Positions 21,499 to 30,263 of a DNA stretch of 35,187 nt are shown piece by piece (the first letter of the stretch is position 1; each line of letters opens with the position of its first letter). The notes beneath the pieces are model-generated. The model had not been told where the DNA came from, searched no databases, and worked only from the letters and a program-made list of their open reading frames with translations. This DNA is from an uncultured Thiocystis sp. (GTDB taxonomy: Bacteria > Pseudomonadota > Gammaproteobacteria > Chromatiales > Chromatiaceae). The stretch lies in NCBI RefSeq assembly GCF_903866365.1, contig NZ_CAIPNF010000413.1, forward strand, positions 1-35,187. Direction: 5' to 3'. The translations under genes and the position numbers were made by a program.

Positions 21499-23178
21499 AT
21501 GTCCATGAACAACGCACCGAGTCATTACAGCGTCCTGCTGGAAACCCTGAAAACCTATTTTCCCTCGCCGGTCTCCAACCCCATCATGGACGGCTATTTC
21601 GTCCATAGCGTGTCCTGCTTCCTCGACCGGGTCGACGCCCTCAAGTCCGCCGCGCCGGTGCTCGGCAGCCAGCGGGAGGCCGATTATGCCGCGCATCGCA
21701 GCCTGGTCATGCCCGATGACATGGCCTCGGTGGAAGGCATCAACGCCATGCTGGCGGATTATTGTCGCGGCATGACCGTCTGGTCGCATCCCAACGCCCA
21801 GGCCAACGTCATCCCGCCGCCGACGATTTCCAGCATCACCGCCTACATCGCCGCCGCGCTCTACAACCCCAACATCATCTGGGACGAATATTCGGCGCGC
21901 TTCGCCGAGGCCGAAGTCGAGGCGGTCGCCATGCTGGCTAGTCTGGTTGGCTACGATCCGGCCGAGGCGGGCGGCGTCTTTACCTTCGGCGGCACCGGCA
22001 CCATCCTCTATGGCGTGAAGCTGGCGCTGGAAAAGCTCTCCGGTGGCCAGGCCATGAAACGCGGCGTGCGCCAGGACTACAAGATCGTCGCCTCGGGCGC
22101 CTCGCATTACGCTCGGCTGAATGTCGCCGGCTGGCTGGGGCTGGGGAGCGATAACCTGATCACCGTCCCCAGCACGAGCCGCAACGACATCTCGCTACCC
22201 GATCTCGAAGCGACCCTGCGCGGACTCTACGAACGCGACGAGACGGTCCTCGCCATCATTCTCACGCTCGGTACCACCGACGCCTTCGGCATCGACGATT
22301 TGGCCGCCGTCGCCGACCTGCGCGAGCGGCTGGTGGCCGAGTATCGGCCGCCGTTTCCGCCGCATCTGCACGCCGACGCGGTGATCGGCTGGCCCTGGCT
22401 GGTGTTCCAGGACTATGACTTTGACGCCAACCCGCTCGGCTTCCACGACCGCACCCTGCGCGCGCTGCGCGATACGCTGGAGCGGATGCGTCCGCTGTTT
22501 CTGGCCGACAGTCTCGGCATGGATTTCCACAAGACCGGCTACGCACCCTATGTGTCGAGTCTCTTCCTGACCAAGCGGCGCGCCGATCTGGCGCTGCTCA
22601 GCCGCGACCCGGCGGCCATGCCCTATCTCTATCAATTCGGTCACTACCGCCCCGGCCTGTTCACGCTGGAATGTTCGCGCTCCGGCGCTGGCGCGCTGGC
22701 GGCGCTCGCCAATCTGAAACTGCTGGGCAAGCAGGGCTATCAGGTGATTCTGGGTCATAGCGTCGAGATGTCGGAATGTCTGCGCGAGCGTCTGGAAAGC
22801 TTGTCCTGCGCGAAGGTGCTCAACGAGGATAACCTCGGCCCAGTCACCCTGTTCAGATTCTATCCGGACGGCGTCGACGCCGCCGCGGCCTACCGGCGCG
22901 AACTCGCCGACCCCGACTACCGCCCCGAGTTGGAGCGGCACAACGCCTACAATCGACGGATTTTCGATTGGACCCACGCACAGGCGATGCGCGGGGAGGG
23001 CGTCCTGCTCTCCTGGACCGACGCCTATCGCCCCGCCGCCGACGGCAAGGCCCCGATCGCCGCCCTGAAATCCTTCGTCATGAGTCCCTGGACCGACCGC
23101 GAGGCCATGGAGACCGTGGTGCGGCAAACGCAGGAGGCTCGCCAGCAGATCGATCTCGGGATTGACAAGATCGTCTAA
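21499..23178 (+). CDS. PLP-dependent (group II) amino-acid decarboxylase
   Basis: 559 residues from ATG 21499 (21505 is also possible; GAGG lies at 21492-21495). Motifs of fold-type I group II decarboxylases: FTFGGTGTILYGVKLAL (PLP phosphate contact), HADAVIGWPW (Asp that pairs with the PLP ring nitrogen) and DFHKTGYAPY with the Schiff-base Lys. Members convert glutamate, tyrosine, histidine or other amino acids to amines. The long C-terminal domain and the Asp-rich active-site region do not allow the substrate to be assigned. No antiporter gene lies next to it, so an acid-resistance role is not indicated. Confidence 0.88.
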   Translation: MSMNNAPSHYSVLLETLKTYFPSPVSNPIMDGYFVHSVSCFLDRVDALKSAAPVLGSQREADYAAHRSLVMPDDMASVEGINAMLADYCRGMTVWSHPNAQANVIPPPTISSITAYIAAALYNPNIIWDEYSARFAEAEVEAVAMLASLVGYDPAEAGGVFTFGGTGTILYGVKLALEKLSGGQAMKRGVRQDYKIVASGASHYARLNVAGWLGLGSDNLITVPSTSRNDISLPDLEATLRGLYERDETVLAIILTLGTTDAFGIDDLAAVADLRERLVAEYRPPFPPHLHADAVIGWPWLVFQDYDFDANPLGFHDRTLRALRDTLERMRPLFLADSLGMDFHKTGYAPYVSSLFLTKRRADLALLSRDPAAMPYLYQFGHYRPGLFTLECSRSGAGALAALANLKLLGKQGYQVILGHSVEMSECLRERLESLSCAKVLNEDNLGPVTLFRFYPDGVDAAAAYRRELADPDYRPELERHNAYNRRIFDWTHAQAMRGEGVLLSWTDAYRPAADGKAPIAALKSFVMSPWTDREAMETVVRQTQEARQQIDLGIDKIV

Positions 23179-23244
23179 TAAGAGAAAAATGCCCGGTCTT
23201 AACGTTTCGATCAGATCAAAACACCGGATTTTCAGGAGACCCAG

Positions 23245-23508
23245 TTGGCTAACTCAGTACAAGCCCGTAAGCGCGCCCGTCAGGCCGAGGTCCACCGTCA
23301 GCGCAACACGGCGCAACGAAGCACCCTGCGTACCTTTATCAAGAAGGTCATCAAGGCGATTCGTTCGGAAGACAAGGAAGCCGCGACCCAAGCCTACAAG
23401 GACGCCGTGCCACGGATTGACCGCGCCGCGCGCAAGGGTCTGATCCACGCCAATAAGGCGGCGCGTCACAAGAGTCGCCTGAACGCCCATATCAAGGCGA
23501 TGGCCTGA
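23245..23508 (+). CDS. rpsT: 30S ribosomal protein S20
   Basis: 87 residues, normal length: MANSVQARKRARQAEVHRQR at the N-terminus, a basic three-helix bundle, AARHKSRLNAHIKAMA at the end. The start codon is UUG at 23245, with CAGGAGA seven to eight bases upstream. E. coli rpsT also starts with UUG and its translation is repressed by free S20, so the rare start is probably part of feedback control here too. A strong terminator follows immediately. Confidence 0.97.
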   Translation: MANSVQARKRARQAEVHRQRNTAQRSTLRTFIKKVIKAIRSEDKEAATQAYKDAVPRIDRAARKGLIHANKAARHKSRLNAHIKAMA

Positions 23509-23512
23509 TCGA

Positions 23513-23539
23513 AAAAACCGGCTTCTGGCCGGTTTTTTA
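23513..23539 (+). terminator. Rho-independent terminator of rpsT
   Basis: AAAAAACCGGC, TTCTG loop, GCCGGTTTTTT: an 11-bp stem with a U-tract beginning five bases after the rpsT stop. The T-run ends where the ABC ATPase start (23539) begins. Confidence 0.9.
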
Positions 23540-24291
23540 TGTCGTCCATGTTCGTCCTCGATCAGGTTTTTAAGCGTTACGGACAGACGACCGCTCTTGA
23601 CGGGGTCACGCTGACATTCGAGCGAGGGCGGACCACCGCGCTGATCGGCCCCTCGGGGTGTGGCAAGTCGACCCTGCTGCGTTTATTGATCGGGCTGTTG
23701 ACCCCCGATGCGGGCAGCGTCCGCTTCGACGCCGAGTCACTCGCGGTGGCGAGTCTGCGTCGTCTGCGCCAGCGGATGGGCTATGTCATCCAGCAGGGCG
23801 GCCTGTTCCCGCACCTCACGGCCCGCCAGAACGTGACCTTGATGGCGCGTCACCTCGGTTGGTCCCAAGCACGAATCGCGCCGCGCCTGGCGGACCTCGT
23901 CGCATTGACTCACTTCCCGGCCGATGGTCTGGAGCGCTATCCGAGCGAACTCTCCGGCGGTCAGAATCAGCGCGTGGCCCTGATGCGCGCGCTGATGCTC
24001 GACCCGGAGGCACTCCTGCTCGACGAGCCGCTCGGCGCCCTGGATCCGATGATCCGCTATGAGCTTCAGGAAGAGCTGAAACAGGTCTTCGCGACCTTGG
24101 GCAAGACGGTCGTTCTGGTGACGCACGATTTGGCCGAGGCGGCCTTTCTCGGTCACACTCTTGTGCTGATGCGGGCCGGGCGGATCGTCCAGGTCGGCTG
24201 CCTGGCGGATCTGATGACCGCGCCCGCCGAACCTTTCGTCGAGCAGTTCATCCGCGCCCAGCGCAGCCATCTGCCGGAGGCGGTCTTTTGA
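23539..24291 (+). CDS. ABC transporter ATP-binding protein, osmoprotectant (OpuCA/OsmV) type
   Basis: 250 residues. Walker A LIGPSGCGKSTLL, Q-loop VIQQGGLFPHLT, signature ELSGGQNQRVALMRAL, Walker B ALLLDEPLGALDP, then the switch His in VLVTHDLAEAAFLG. It matches the quaternary-amine group but lacks the C-terminal CBS domains of ProV, ending soon after the ABC domain. The gene starts directly on the rpsT terminator tail (or at ATG 23548), so it depends on its own start or on readthrough. It overlaps the permease-binding protein gene by 4 bp. It energises uptake of compounds such as glycine betaine or choline; the substrate is inferred from family only. Confidence 0.88.
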   Translation: MSSMFVLDQVFKRYGQTTALDGVTLTFERGRTTALIGPSGCGKSTLLRLLIGLLTPDAGSVRFDAESLAVASLRRLRQRMGYVIQQGGLFPHLTARQNVTLMARHLGWSQARIAPRLADLVALTHFPADGLERYPSELSGGQNQRVALMRALMLDPEALLLDEPLGALDPMIRYELQEELKQVFATLGKTVVLVTHDLAEAAFLGHTLVLMRAGRIVQVGCLADLMTAPAEPFVEQFIRAQRSHLPEAVF

Positions 24292-25787
24292 TTGCTTGCC
24301 GCGCATGGGCTTCGCTCGGCGTGCTGTCCGCCCTGATGCTGATGCTTGCCGGTTGTGGCCGGACCGGCGACGAGGTCATGATCGGTAGCAAGAGGTTTAC
24401 CGAGAGTGTCGTGCTCGGGGAGGTGCTGAAGGAGCTGGTCGCCGACTCTGGCACGCCGGTGCGCCACCGTCGCGCGCTCGGCGGCACCCGGATTCTCTTC
24501 AATGCCCTGGTCAACGGCGAGATCGACGCCTATGTCGAGTACACCGGAACCCTGACCCATGAAATCCTGGCGCGTTCCGAGCCCCAGGACGCGGCGGCGC
24601 TCGTTGCCCGCCTGGCGCTGGATGGCATCCGCCTAGCCGGTTCGATCGGTTTTCAGAACAACTTCGCGCTCGGCATCCCGGAGTCCAGAGCGGCCGCCTT
24701 GGGGATCGTCTCCATCTCCGACTTGAAGGCCCACCCGGATCTCCGACTGCGCTTTGGCAGCGAGTTCATGGATCGCGCCGATGGTTGGCCCGGTCTGCGC
24801 GATGTCTATGGACTGCCGCAGCGCGATGTGCGCGGCGTCGAACACGAGTTGGCCTATCGCGCGCTTGGCGCCGGAGATGCCGACGTCACCGAGGTCTATA
24901 CGACCGACGCCGAGATCGCTGCTTACGACCTGCGAACCCTTGTCGACGATCTTGATTATTTCCCGCGCTACGATGCCGTGTTGCTCTACCGGGCGGACCT
25001 GGAGCGGCGCTCGCCCGTGGCGGTGGCGGCATTGCGGCGCAGTCTCGGCCTGATCGACGCGGAGCGGATGATCGCGATGAACGCGGCGATGAAGATCGAC
25101 GGGCGCGCCGAGGCCGAGGTTGCCACCGACTGGCTGCGCACCCGGTTCGATCTCGCGTCCGCCGCTCCGGCCGAGGGCCGCGCCGCACGCCTGCTACGCT
25201 ATACCCTTGAACATGCGATGTTGGTCGGCGTGTCGCTTCTGGCGGCGGTGGTCGTGGCCGTACCGCTTGGCATCCTGGCGGCTTACCGCCGCCGTCTGGG
25301 GCAGGGTCTGCTTGCCTTGATCGGTATCTTGCAAACGATTCCGGCGTTAGCGCTGCTGGTCGTCATGATCCCCTTTCTCGGAATCGGCGCGGGTCCGGCC
25401 CTGGTGGCGCTGTTTCTCTACAGTCTGCTGCCGATCGTTCGCAACACCCATGCCGGCCTCGTCGGTATCCCCGCTACCCTGCGCGAGTCCGCCGACGCCC
25501 TGGGGCTGTCAGCCGGCGCACGTCTGTGGCGGATCGAGCTGCCGCTGGCGCTGCCAACCCTGCTCGCCGGCATCAAAACCGCAGCCGTGATCAACATCGG
25601 CGCGGCCACCCTCGGTGCACTGGTCGGCGCCGGCGGGTTTGGTCAGCCGATCCTGGCCGGCATTCGGCTCGACGACACGGATTTGATCCTGGAAGGCGCC
25701 ATCCCCTCGGCGCTGTTCGCGCTCGCCGCGCAATGGCTCTTCGAGCGGGCGGAGCGGGCGGTGGTCCCGCGCGGGATTCGCGGCTAA
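24288..25787 (+). CDS. Fused substrate-binding protein and permease, osmoprotectant-type ABC transporter
   Basis: 499 residues from TTG 24288, which overlaps the ATPase stop (TTGA). The N-terminus is a lipoprotein-type signal (ALMLMLAGC, Cys 23). Residues ~28-285 form the glycine-betaine/choline type binding domain (MIGSKRFTESVVLGEVLKEL, GGTRILFNALVNGEIDAYVEYTGTL). From ~300 comes the permease with five or so helices and the conserved EAA-like loop (RESADALGLSAGARLWRIELPLALP). In better-known fusions such as Lactococcus OpuABC the permease comes first; here the order is reversed. Functionally it should form, with the ATPase, a complete importer. Confidence 0.85.
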   Translation: MIACRAWASLGVLSALMLMLAGCGRTGDEVMIGSKRFTESVVLGEVLKELVADSGTPVRHRRALGGTRILFNALVNGEIDAYVEYTGTLTHEILARSEPQDAAALVARLALDGIRLAGSIGFQNNFALGIPESRAAALGIVSISDLKAHPDLRLRFGSEFMDRADGWPGLRDVYGLPQRDVRGVEHELAYRALGAGDADVTEVYTTDAEIAAYDLRTLVDDLDYFPRYDAVLLYRADLERRSPVAVAALRRSLGLIDAERMIAMNAAMKIDGRAEAEVATDWLRTRFDLASAAPAEGRAARLLRYTLEHAMLVGVSLLAAVVVAVPLGILAAYRRRLGQGLLALIGILQTIPALALLVVMIPFLGIGAGPALVALFLYSLLPIVRNTHAGLVGIPATLRESADALGLSAGARLWRIELPLALPTLLAGIKTAAVINIGAATLGALVGAGGFGQPILAGIRLDDTDLILEGAIPSALFALAAQWLFERAERAVVPRGIRG

Positions 25788-25794
25788 GGCGCAA

Positions 25795-26643
25795 TCAGCG
25801 CGCTGGCGGTCGACCCGCCGAAGCCCGGGGGCGATACGCGAGCGCCAGCAGGATCGCTCCGGCCAGGATCATGGGGAGCGTCAGCAACTGCCCCATGGTG
25901 AGCCAGTCGAAGGCGAGGTAACCGATGTGGGCATCCGGCAACCGCACGAATTCCACCATGAATCGGAATGTCCCGTAACCGAGCAGAAAAAGACCCGAGA
26001 CGGCCATCATGGGGCGCGGTTGGCGGGAGAAAAACCAGAGAATGAAGAACAGCGCGAGTCCTTCCAGCGCCGCTTCGTAGAGTTGCGAGGCATGGACCGG
26101 TGGACTCCAGAGGGCGTCCCGCGCCTGATCCACGCATTGAGCTGGAAATTGGTCGCAGGGCAGGCGCATGCCCCAAGGTGCGTCGGTTCGATGGCCCCAC
26201 AGCTCTCCGTTGATGAAATTGCCGAGACGCCCGGCGAAGAGTCCGGGCGGAACCAGTGGAGCCAGAAAGTCGGCGACCTGGAAGAAGCGCAATCCCTGGC
26301 GGCGCGCAAAGACCAGGATCGCGATCGTCACCCCGATGAGGCCGCCGTGAAAGGACATGCCGCCTTCCCAGACCCTCAAGAGACTCAGCGGGTTGGCGAG
26401 GATCTGGTCGAAGCCGTAGAAAAACATGTAGCCGAGACGGCCGCCGGCGATGGTGCCGATGACGCAATAAAAGATCAGATCGTCCACCATCTCGCCAGTC
26501 CAGCCGGAGCCGGTCCGCGAGCCGCGCCAGCGGCCCAGCGTCCAGGCCACGGCGAAACCGACAAGATACATTAAACCGTACCAATGGACCTTGAGCGGTC
26601 CAATGGCCAGCGCGATGGGATCGAGTTCGGGGTAGGTCAGCAT
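25795..26643 (-). CDS. lgt: Prolipoprotein diacylglyceryl transferase
   Basis: 282 residues from ATG 26643 ([24 protein letters not shown]); longer starts add an unrelated Arg/Ser-rich tail. The family signature [13 protein letters not shown] and the essential SFHGGLIG region are present, with seven expected membrane helices. Lgt attaches diacylglycerol to the lipobox Cys of prolipoproteins in the inner membrane, and would act on the LptM and binding-protein lipoproteins in this window. It converges with the transporter gene, 7 bp apart, and lies downstream of the Smr gene in the same direction. Confidence 0.95.
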   Translation of the reverse strand: MLTYPELDPIALAIGPLKVHWYGLMYLVGFAVAWTLGRWRGSRTGSGWTGEMVDDLIFYCVIGTIAGGRLGYMFFYGFDQILANPLSLLRVWEGGMSFHGGLIGVTIAILVFARRQGLRFFQVADFLAPLVPPGLFAGRLGNFINGELWGHRTDAPWGMRLPCDQFPAQCVDQARDALWSPPVHASQLYEAALEGLALFFILWFFSRQPRPMMAVSGLFLLGYGTFRFMVEFVRLPDAHIGYLAFDWLTMGQLLTLPMILAGAILLALAYRPRASAGRPPAR

Positions 26644-26714
26644 GGGTGCGGATGGTATCACGGCAATCGAACAGGATTGAACCTGATCCGGCAGGATTGT
26701 CAGCGTCGCTCGCT

Positions 26715-27266
26715 CTACCTTTGTTTGTTGGGATTGCGCAACAGGACATAGACCGCGCCCGTGCCGCCATCGCGTCGGGTCGCCGAACAGAAGGCCAGAA
26801 CCTGATCGTAGAGACGCAGCCAGTAATTGACCTTCTGCTTGAGTACCGGCTGATGACCCGAGGAACGATGCCCCTTGCCATGAATGATGCGCGCGCAGCG
26901 GACATGACGATAGCCGCACTCGGCAAGAAATTCGGCGAGGAGCTGCCGGGCATGCTCGGCATGCAGACCATGCAGATCCACCTCCAGCCCCACCTCGATC
27001 GCGCCGCGTTGCAGATCGGCGAGCACCCGGCGTTGAATACCGGGGCGGGCAAACAGGAGGAAGTCAGGCGTCTCGACTTCGGATTCGGACAGGGTGACGC
27101 GCGCCGCGTCTTCTGGCGGCGCGATGGCGCGCGGGCGCGGAATGGGCGGCGGTTTGGGGCGATAGGTCGCGACCACATCATGCTGTAGCGGCGCGGCGTC
27201 CCGGACTTGCTGTCGAAACAAGTCTACGCCATCTTTTTCGTTCTCAATCAATGAGCCACCTCTCAT
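26715..27266 (-). CDS. Smr-domain protein, SmrB-like
   Basis: 183 residues. A long polar N-terminus ([23 protein letters not shown]...) is followed by the Smr domain: [68 protein letters not shown]. The DLHGL and HGKG motifs are those of the Smr nuclease family; E. coli SmrB, which has the same layout, cuts mRNA at collided ribosomes. A TTG at 27251 with an AGAGGTGG site is an alternative start. It lies upstream of lgt on the same strand. Confidence 0.85.
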   Translation of the reverse strand: MRGGSLIENEKDGVDLFRQQVRDAAPLQHDVVATYRPKPPPIPRPRAIAPPEDAARVTLSESEVETPDFLLFARPGIQRRVLADLQRGAIEVGLEVDLHGLHAEHARQLLAEFLAECGYRHVRCARIIHGKGHRSSGHQPVLKQKVNYWLRLYDQVLAFCSATRRDGGTGAVYVLLRNPNKQR

Positions 27267-27345
27267 CCCCCAAGGATTTGGTGACTGGAGTTGTTCACAG
27301 TTTCGTCACGATGCTCTGCGTTCAGTTGTTCGGCACCGTCGCGGC

Positions 27346-28326
27346 TCAAGCCGCCGCCCGCTGCTCGCGTCGTTGCAGCCAGACGTGCAATCCCTGCGCA
27401 TTGAGTTCGGTATCGACCGCCAATAATTCATTGATCCGAGCATCAGGAATGTCAACGTCGTGCGCGCGAGCGCTGGCGATCAAGTGCTCGGCGATGGCGG
27501 CCTTGAGCCGGGCCTGCCGCTCACCGTCTGCCCGGCCTTGCTCGGCGAGCGCCAGGCTCGCCATGTCCCGAATGCTTTGGCGTAGATCGTCCACGAGTGT
27601 CTCGGGATGATCGACGCGGCCATAGTGGGTCAGATACATGACCTGGGGCGCGAAGGCCATCAGCTTGTCCAGGCTGGCGAGCCACTGATCGGGGTCGAAG
27701 GCCACCGGTGTGGTTGGGGCATACAGCCAGGGCCCCTGGGCGGTCTTGAACTCGCGATAGGCGATGCCAAAGGTATCGCCAGTGAAAAAGCCCTGGGTTC
27801 TGCCATCGAAGAGACAGCCGTGATGGTTCGCATGGCCGGGCGTGTCGAGGAAGGTCAGCGTGCGGCCATTGAGATCGAAGGTTTGACCATCCTCGGCCAG
27901 GATGATCCGCTCGGCCGGGACTGGTGTCGGGGCGCCGAAATCCCTGACAAAGGCGGCCTCTCCATAGACGGCCGTGGCCCCGGCGATGAGCTTGCCGGGA
28001 TCGATCAGGTGTGGCGCGCCATTAGGATGAATGATCAGATGCGCCTTGGGACAGGCGGCTATCAGACCGCCGGCTCCACCCGCATGATCCAGGTGGACAT
28101 GGGTTGGGATCACATAATCCACGTGCTCTGGCGTCAGGCCGAGTTTGGCAATTACCGCCAGGAGAGCGGGCACGCTGTGGGCCGTGCCGGTATCGACGAA
28201 GGCCAGTCGATCACCCTCGCGCACCAGATAGCAGGCCGCGAGTCCGTGTCGATAGAGGCCGGTTTCAATGCAATGGATGCCCTCGGCAAGCTCTTCGACG
28301 AGGGGGATGAAAGGGGTGTGGGACAT
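27346..28326 (-). CDS. MBL-fold metallo-hydrolase
   Basis: 326 residues from ATG 28326. The metal site is visible: THVHLDHAGGAGGL (HxHxDH), DTPGHANHHGCLFDG, FTGDTFGI and LTHYGRV near the end, as in the glyoxalase II-like and other hydrolase branches of the family. The C-terminal ~60 residues form an extra helical part. Substrate unknown; hydrolysis of a thioester, lactone or phosphodiester is possible. It lies upstream of the Smr gene in the same direction, with an 80-bp gap. Confidence 0.88.
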   Translation of the reverse strand: MSHTPFIPLVEELAEGIHCIETGLYRHGLAACYLVREGDRLAFVDTGTAHSVPALLAVIAKLGLTPEHVDYVIPTHVHLDHAGGAGGLIAACPKAHLIIHPNGAPHLIDPGKLIAGATAVYGEAAFVRDFGAPTPVPAERIILAEDGQTFDLNGRTLTFLDTPGHANHHGCLFDGRTQGFFTGDTFGIAYREFKTAQGPWLYAPTTPVAFDPDQWLASLDKLMAFAPQVMYLTHYGRVDHPETLVDDLRQSIRDMASLALAEQGRADGERQARLKAAIAEHLIASARAHDVDIPDARINELLAVDTELNAQGLHVWLQRREQRAAA

Positions 28327-28728
28327 GAGGGCTCCGAGACTTGATCTAACGAGACCGTCGTTGGTTGGGACGTCCAGCCAATTGCCCTGACAGTCTAAAC
28401 GAAGAACTCGATCATTCGCAGTTCGGTAGCGATCCGTGCGGCTACGGTCGCCGCCCACCGCAGTCTCAGGGCCGCTGCGCGGCCTGAATATAAGCAAAAA
28501 GACAAAATCTAATACATTGATTATTCTAATCTTTCGCTTGCGTTTTTCGAAAAAGTCGTGGATCGTTTGAAACTGGCGTTGACTTAGGCGCCATCAATCA
28601 AACACCCGATCGAGGCCGCGTCCACCATGACATGCGTCGTGTCCCCGAGACATCGGTCTCGCGGTTCGCAACGGCGATCGGCGCAACGCGGACGAAGGCT
28701 CGGATCATCATTTTCGGAGGCACCTGCC
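28327..28728. other. Intergenic region between MBL-fold and DUF2189 genes
   Basis: About 400 bp with no convincing gene. The stretch 28490-28555 is AT-rich and holds the 12-bp palindrome TTTTTCGAAAAA (28543-28554), so promoters for the two divergent genes probably lie here. No clear -35/-10 pair was picked. The frame open from 28627 upstream of the DUF2189 start looks non-coding. Confidence 0.4.
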
Positions 28729-29514
28729 ATGCACACGATTACCGCCGCGGAACACACGGGCCAGGACGAACCGCGTGTCAACAAGATCGATTTCGAGAAT
28801 ATCTGGCAGTGGTTAGGCAAAGGGTGGGGCGATATCCAGTCCGCGCCCGGCTACAGTCTGACCTATGGCGCCGGCATTGTACTGATCAGCGGCTTGATTA
28901 CACTCTTGCTGGTCGTGGGCCATCTGACCTTTCTGGTGCCGTTTTTAATCGCCGGTTTTTTTCTGGTTGCGCCGCTGCTAGCCATCGGGCTGTATCAGAT
29001 GAGCGCCCACCTGGAACGCGGCGAGTCATTGAAGACCTGCCAGGCACTTGAGGCATTCAAGCGAAATCAGGGACAACTTGGAATCGCGACCGCTTTTCTG
29101 GTGATGATCATGCAACTGTGGATTCTTGCCACGGTTTTTCTGTTTATCATGCTGTTCAATCATCCATTCCCGACGTGGGAGCGTTTCATCCCCGTTGTGT
29201 TCCTGTCTGGCGAGCACACCCTGATCCTGGTGTCCATCACGGTCGTCGGCGCCTTTTTCGCTGCTTGTGCCTTCTGTATCAGCGCCATTACCGTGCCGAT
29301 GCTGATCGACCGACCAATCAACGCCTTGACCGCCATGCGGACCAGTGTCAGGGCCGTCGTCGTGAACTGGATTCCCATGCTGCTGTGGGCGACGCTGATC
29401 GTCTTTATTGTCGGCGTCGGTCTCGTGACCTTTTATATCGGACTCTTTATCGCGGTTCCGCTGGTTGGTCACGCGACCTGGCATGCCTATCGAGACCTTG
29501 TGCCAAGAGATTGA
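28729..29514 (+). CDS. DUF2189 integral membrane protein
   Basis: The ATG at 28729 with GGAGG eight bases upstream gives 261 residues. A short polar N-terminus is followed by six probable helices in pairs: YGAGIVLISGLITLLLVVG, FLVPFLIAGFFLVAPLLAI, FLVMIMQLWILATVFLFIM, LILVSITVVGAFFAACAF, MLLWATLIVFIVGVGLV and FYIGLFIAVPLVGHATW. The segment GYSLTYG and the C-terminal HATWHAYRDLV are typical of DUF2189 proteins. Function unknown. Some members sit near c-type cytochrome genes, but none is in view here. Confidence 0.85.
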   Translation: MHTITAAEHTGQDEPRVNKIDFENIWQWLGKGWGDIQSAPGYSLTYGAGIVLISGLITLLLVVGHLTFLVPFLIAGFFLVAPLLAIGLYQMSAHLERGESLKTCQALEAFKRNQGQLGIATAFLVMIMQLWILATVFLFIMLFNHPFPTWERFIPVVFLSGEHTLILVSITVVGAFFAACAFCISAITVPMLIDRPINALTAMRTSVRAVVVNWIPMLLWATLIVFIVGVGLVTFYIGLFIAVPLVGHATWHAYRDLVPRD

Positions 29515-29591
29515 GTTCGCGTTCCGCCGACCGCCGCGAGCGACCGCGACACCGAGGTTTTCACAACCACTAAGACCGCTCGGGTGGCGAT

Positions 29592-30254
29592 TCAATCCGG
29601 TTCGAACCGATACTCCAGCAATTGGATGTCGCGGGCAAAATGGCTGGCGACAAGTTCGGCGGTTTGATCGTTGTAATAACTGCGATAGTCCTGCTTGCGA
29701 TCCTCCGCCTTGCGGGCGTGGGGTAGTGTGGGCGGCTGGATGCCGATCCGTGCGCAGGCGGTCGCAAAATCATCGTGCAGGCGTTCATAGCGGCCGATGA
29801 AGTCCACGATGACCTGACCGTGCAGATCGATCAGATAGTCCGATTGCAAGGTGATGGAGGTATCGAGGTGATATTGGTAGGGGCGTTGCGGATCGAGCTT
29901 CCAGCGGAGAAAGTCCTCGAAGGTTTCTCGCCCTCCCAGAAAGAGTGGGCGCTCCCGGCGAATGTGATGAAAGGAACTGACCTGAAGATCCCAAGGATTG
30001 CGGACAAAGGCGAATTTGAACAACGAGTCGAAAAATTCCCTGGGCAGGAGTTCCCGGGCGGCGATGATCTTGGCGTGGCGCGGCAACTTGGTCGCAATGC
30101 GATGGCCGCTCAGATGGCTGAAACGGCTGCACAGAAACATGGGGTAGTACCAGGGGTCGCGCCAGCGCAAGCCTTCCAGAGCCGAGCGCACGCTGGTTCC
30201 GCCGGTCTTGGCGATATGGACGAAGAGAAACCGGTATTTGGGAGAGAGCAACAT
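29592..30254 (-). CDS. Small sulfotransferase-family protein (Sulfotransfer_2 type)
   Basis: 220 residues. The PAPS-binding loop is FLFVHIAKTGGTSVRSAL and the 3'-phosphate contact is FAFVRNPWDLQVSSFHH. These belong to the carbohydrate sulfotransferase group that transfers sulfate from PAPS, usually to sugars. There is no signal peptide or clear membrane segment. It lies 9 bp after xerC in the same direction, but it is not a usual partner of the dapF-xerC cluster, so it may be a later addition. Confidence 0.85.
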   Translation of the reverse strand: MLLSPKYRFLFVHIAKTGGTSVRSALEGLRWRDPWYYPMFLCSRFSHLSGHRIATKLPRHAKIIAARELLPREFFDSLFKFAFVRNPWDLQVSSFHHIRRERPLFLGGRETFEDFLRWKLDPQRPYQYHLDTSITLQSDYLIDLHGQVIVDFIGRYERLHDDFATACARIGIQPPTLPHARKAEDRKQDYRSYYNDQTAELVASHFARDIQLLEYRFEPD

Positions 30255-30263
30255 AATAGTGGG

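Noticed and set aside
29026-29595. Minus-strand frame opposite the DUF2189 gene
   Set aside because: Very polar His/Asp/Gln-rich translation, a shadow of the membrane protein on the other strand.
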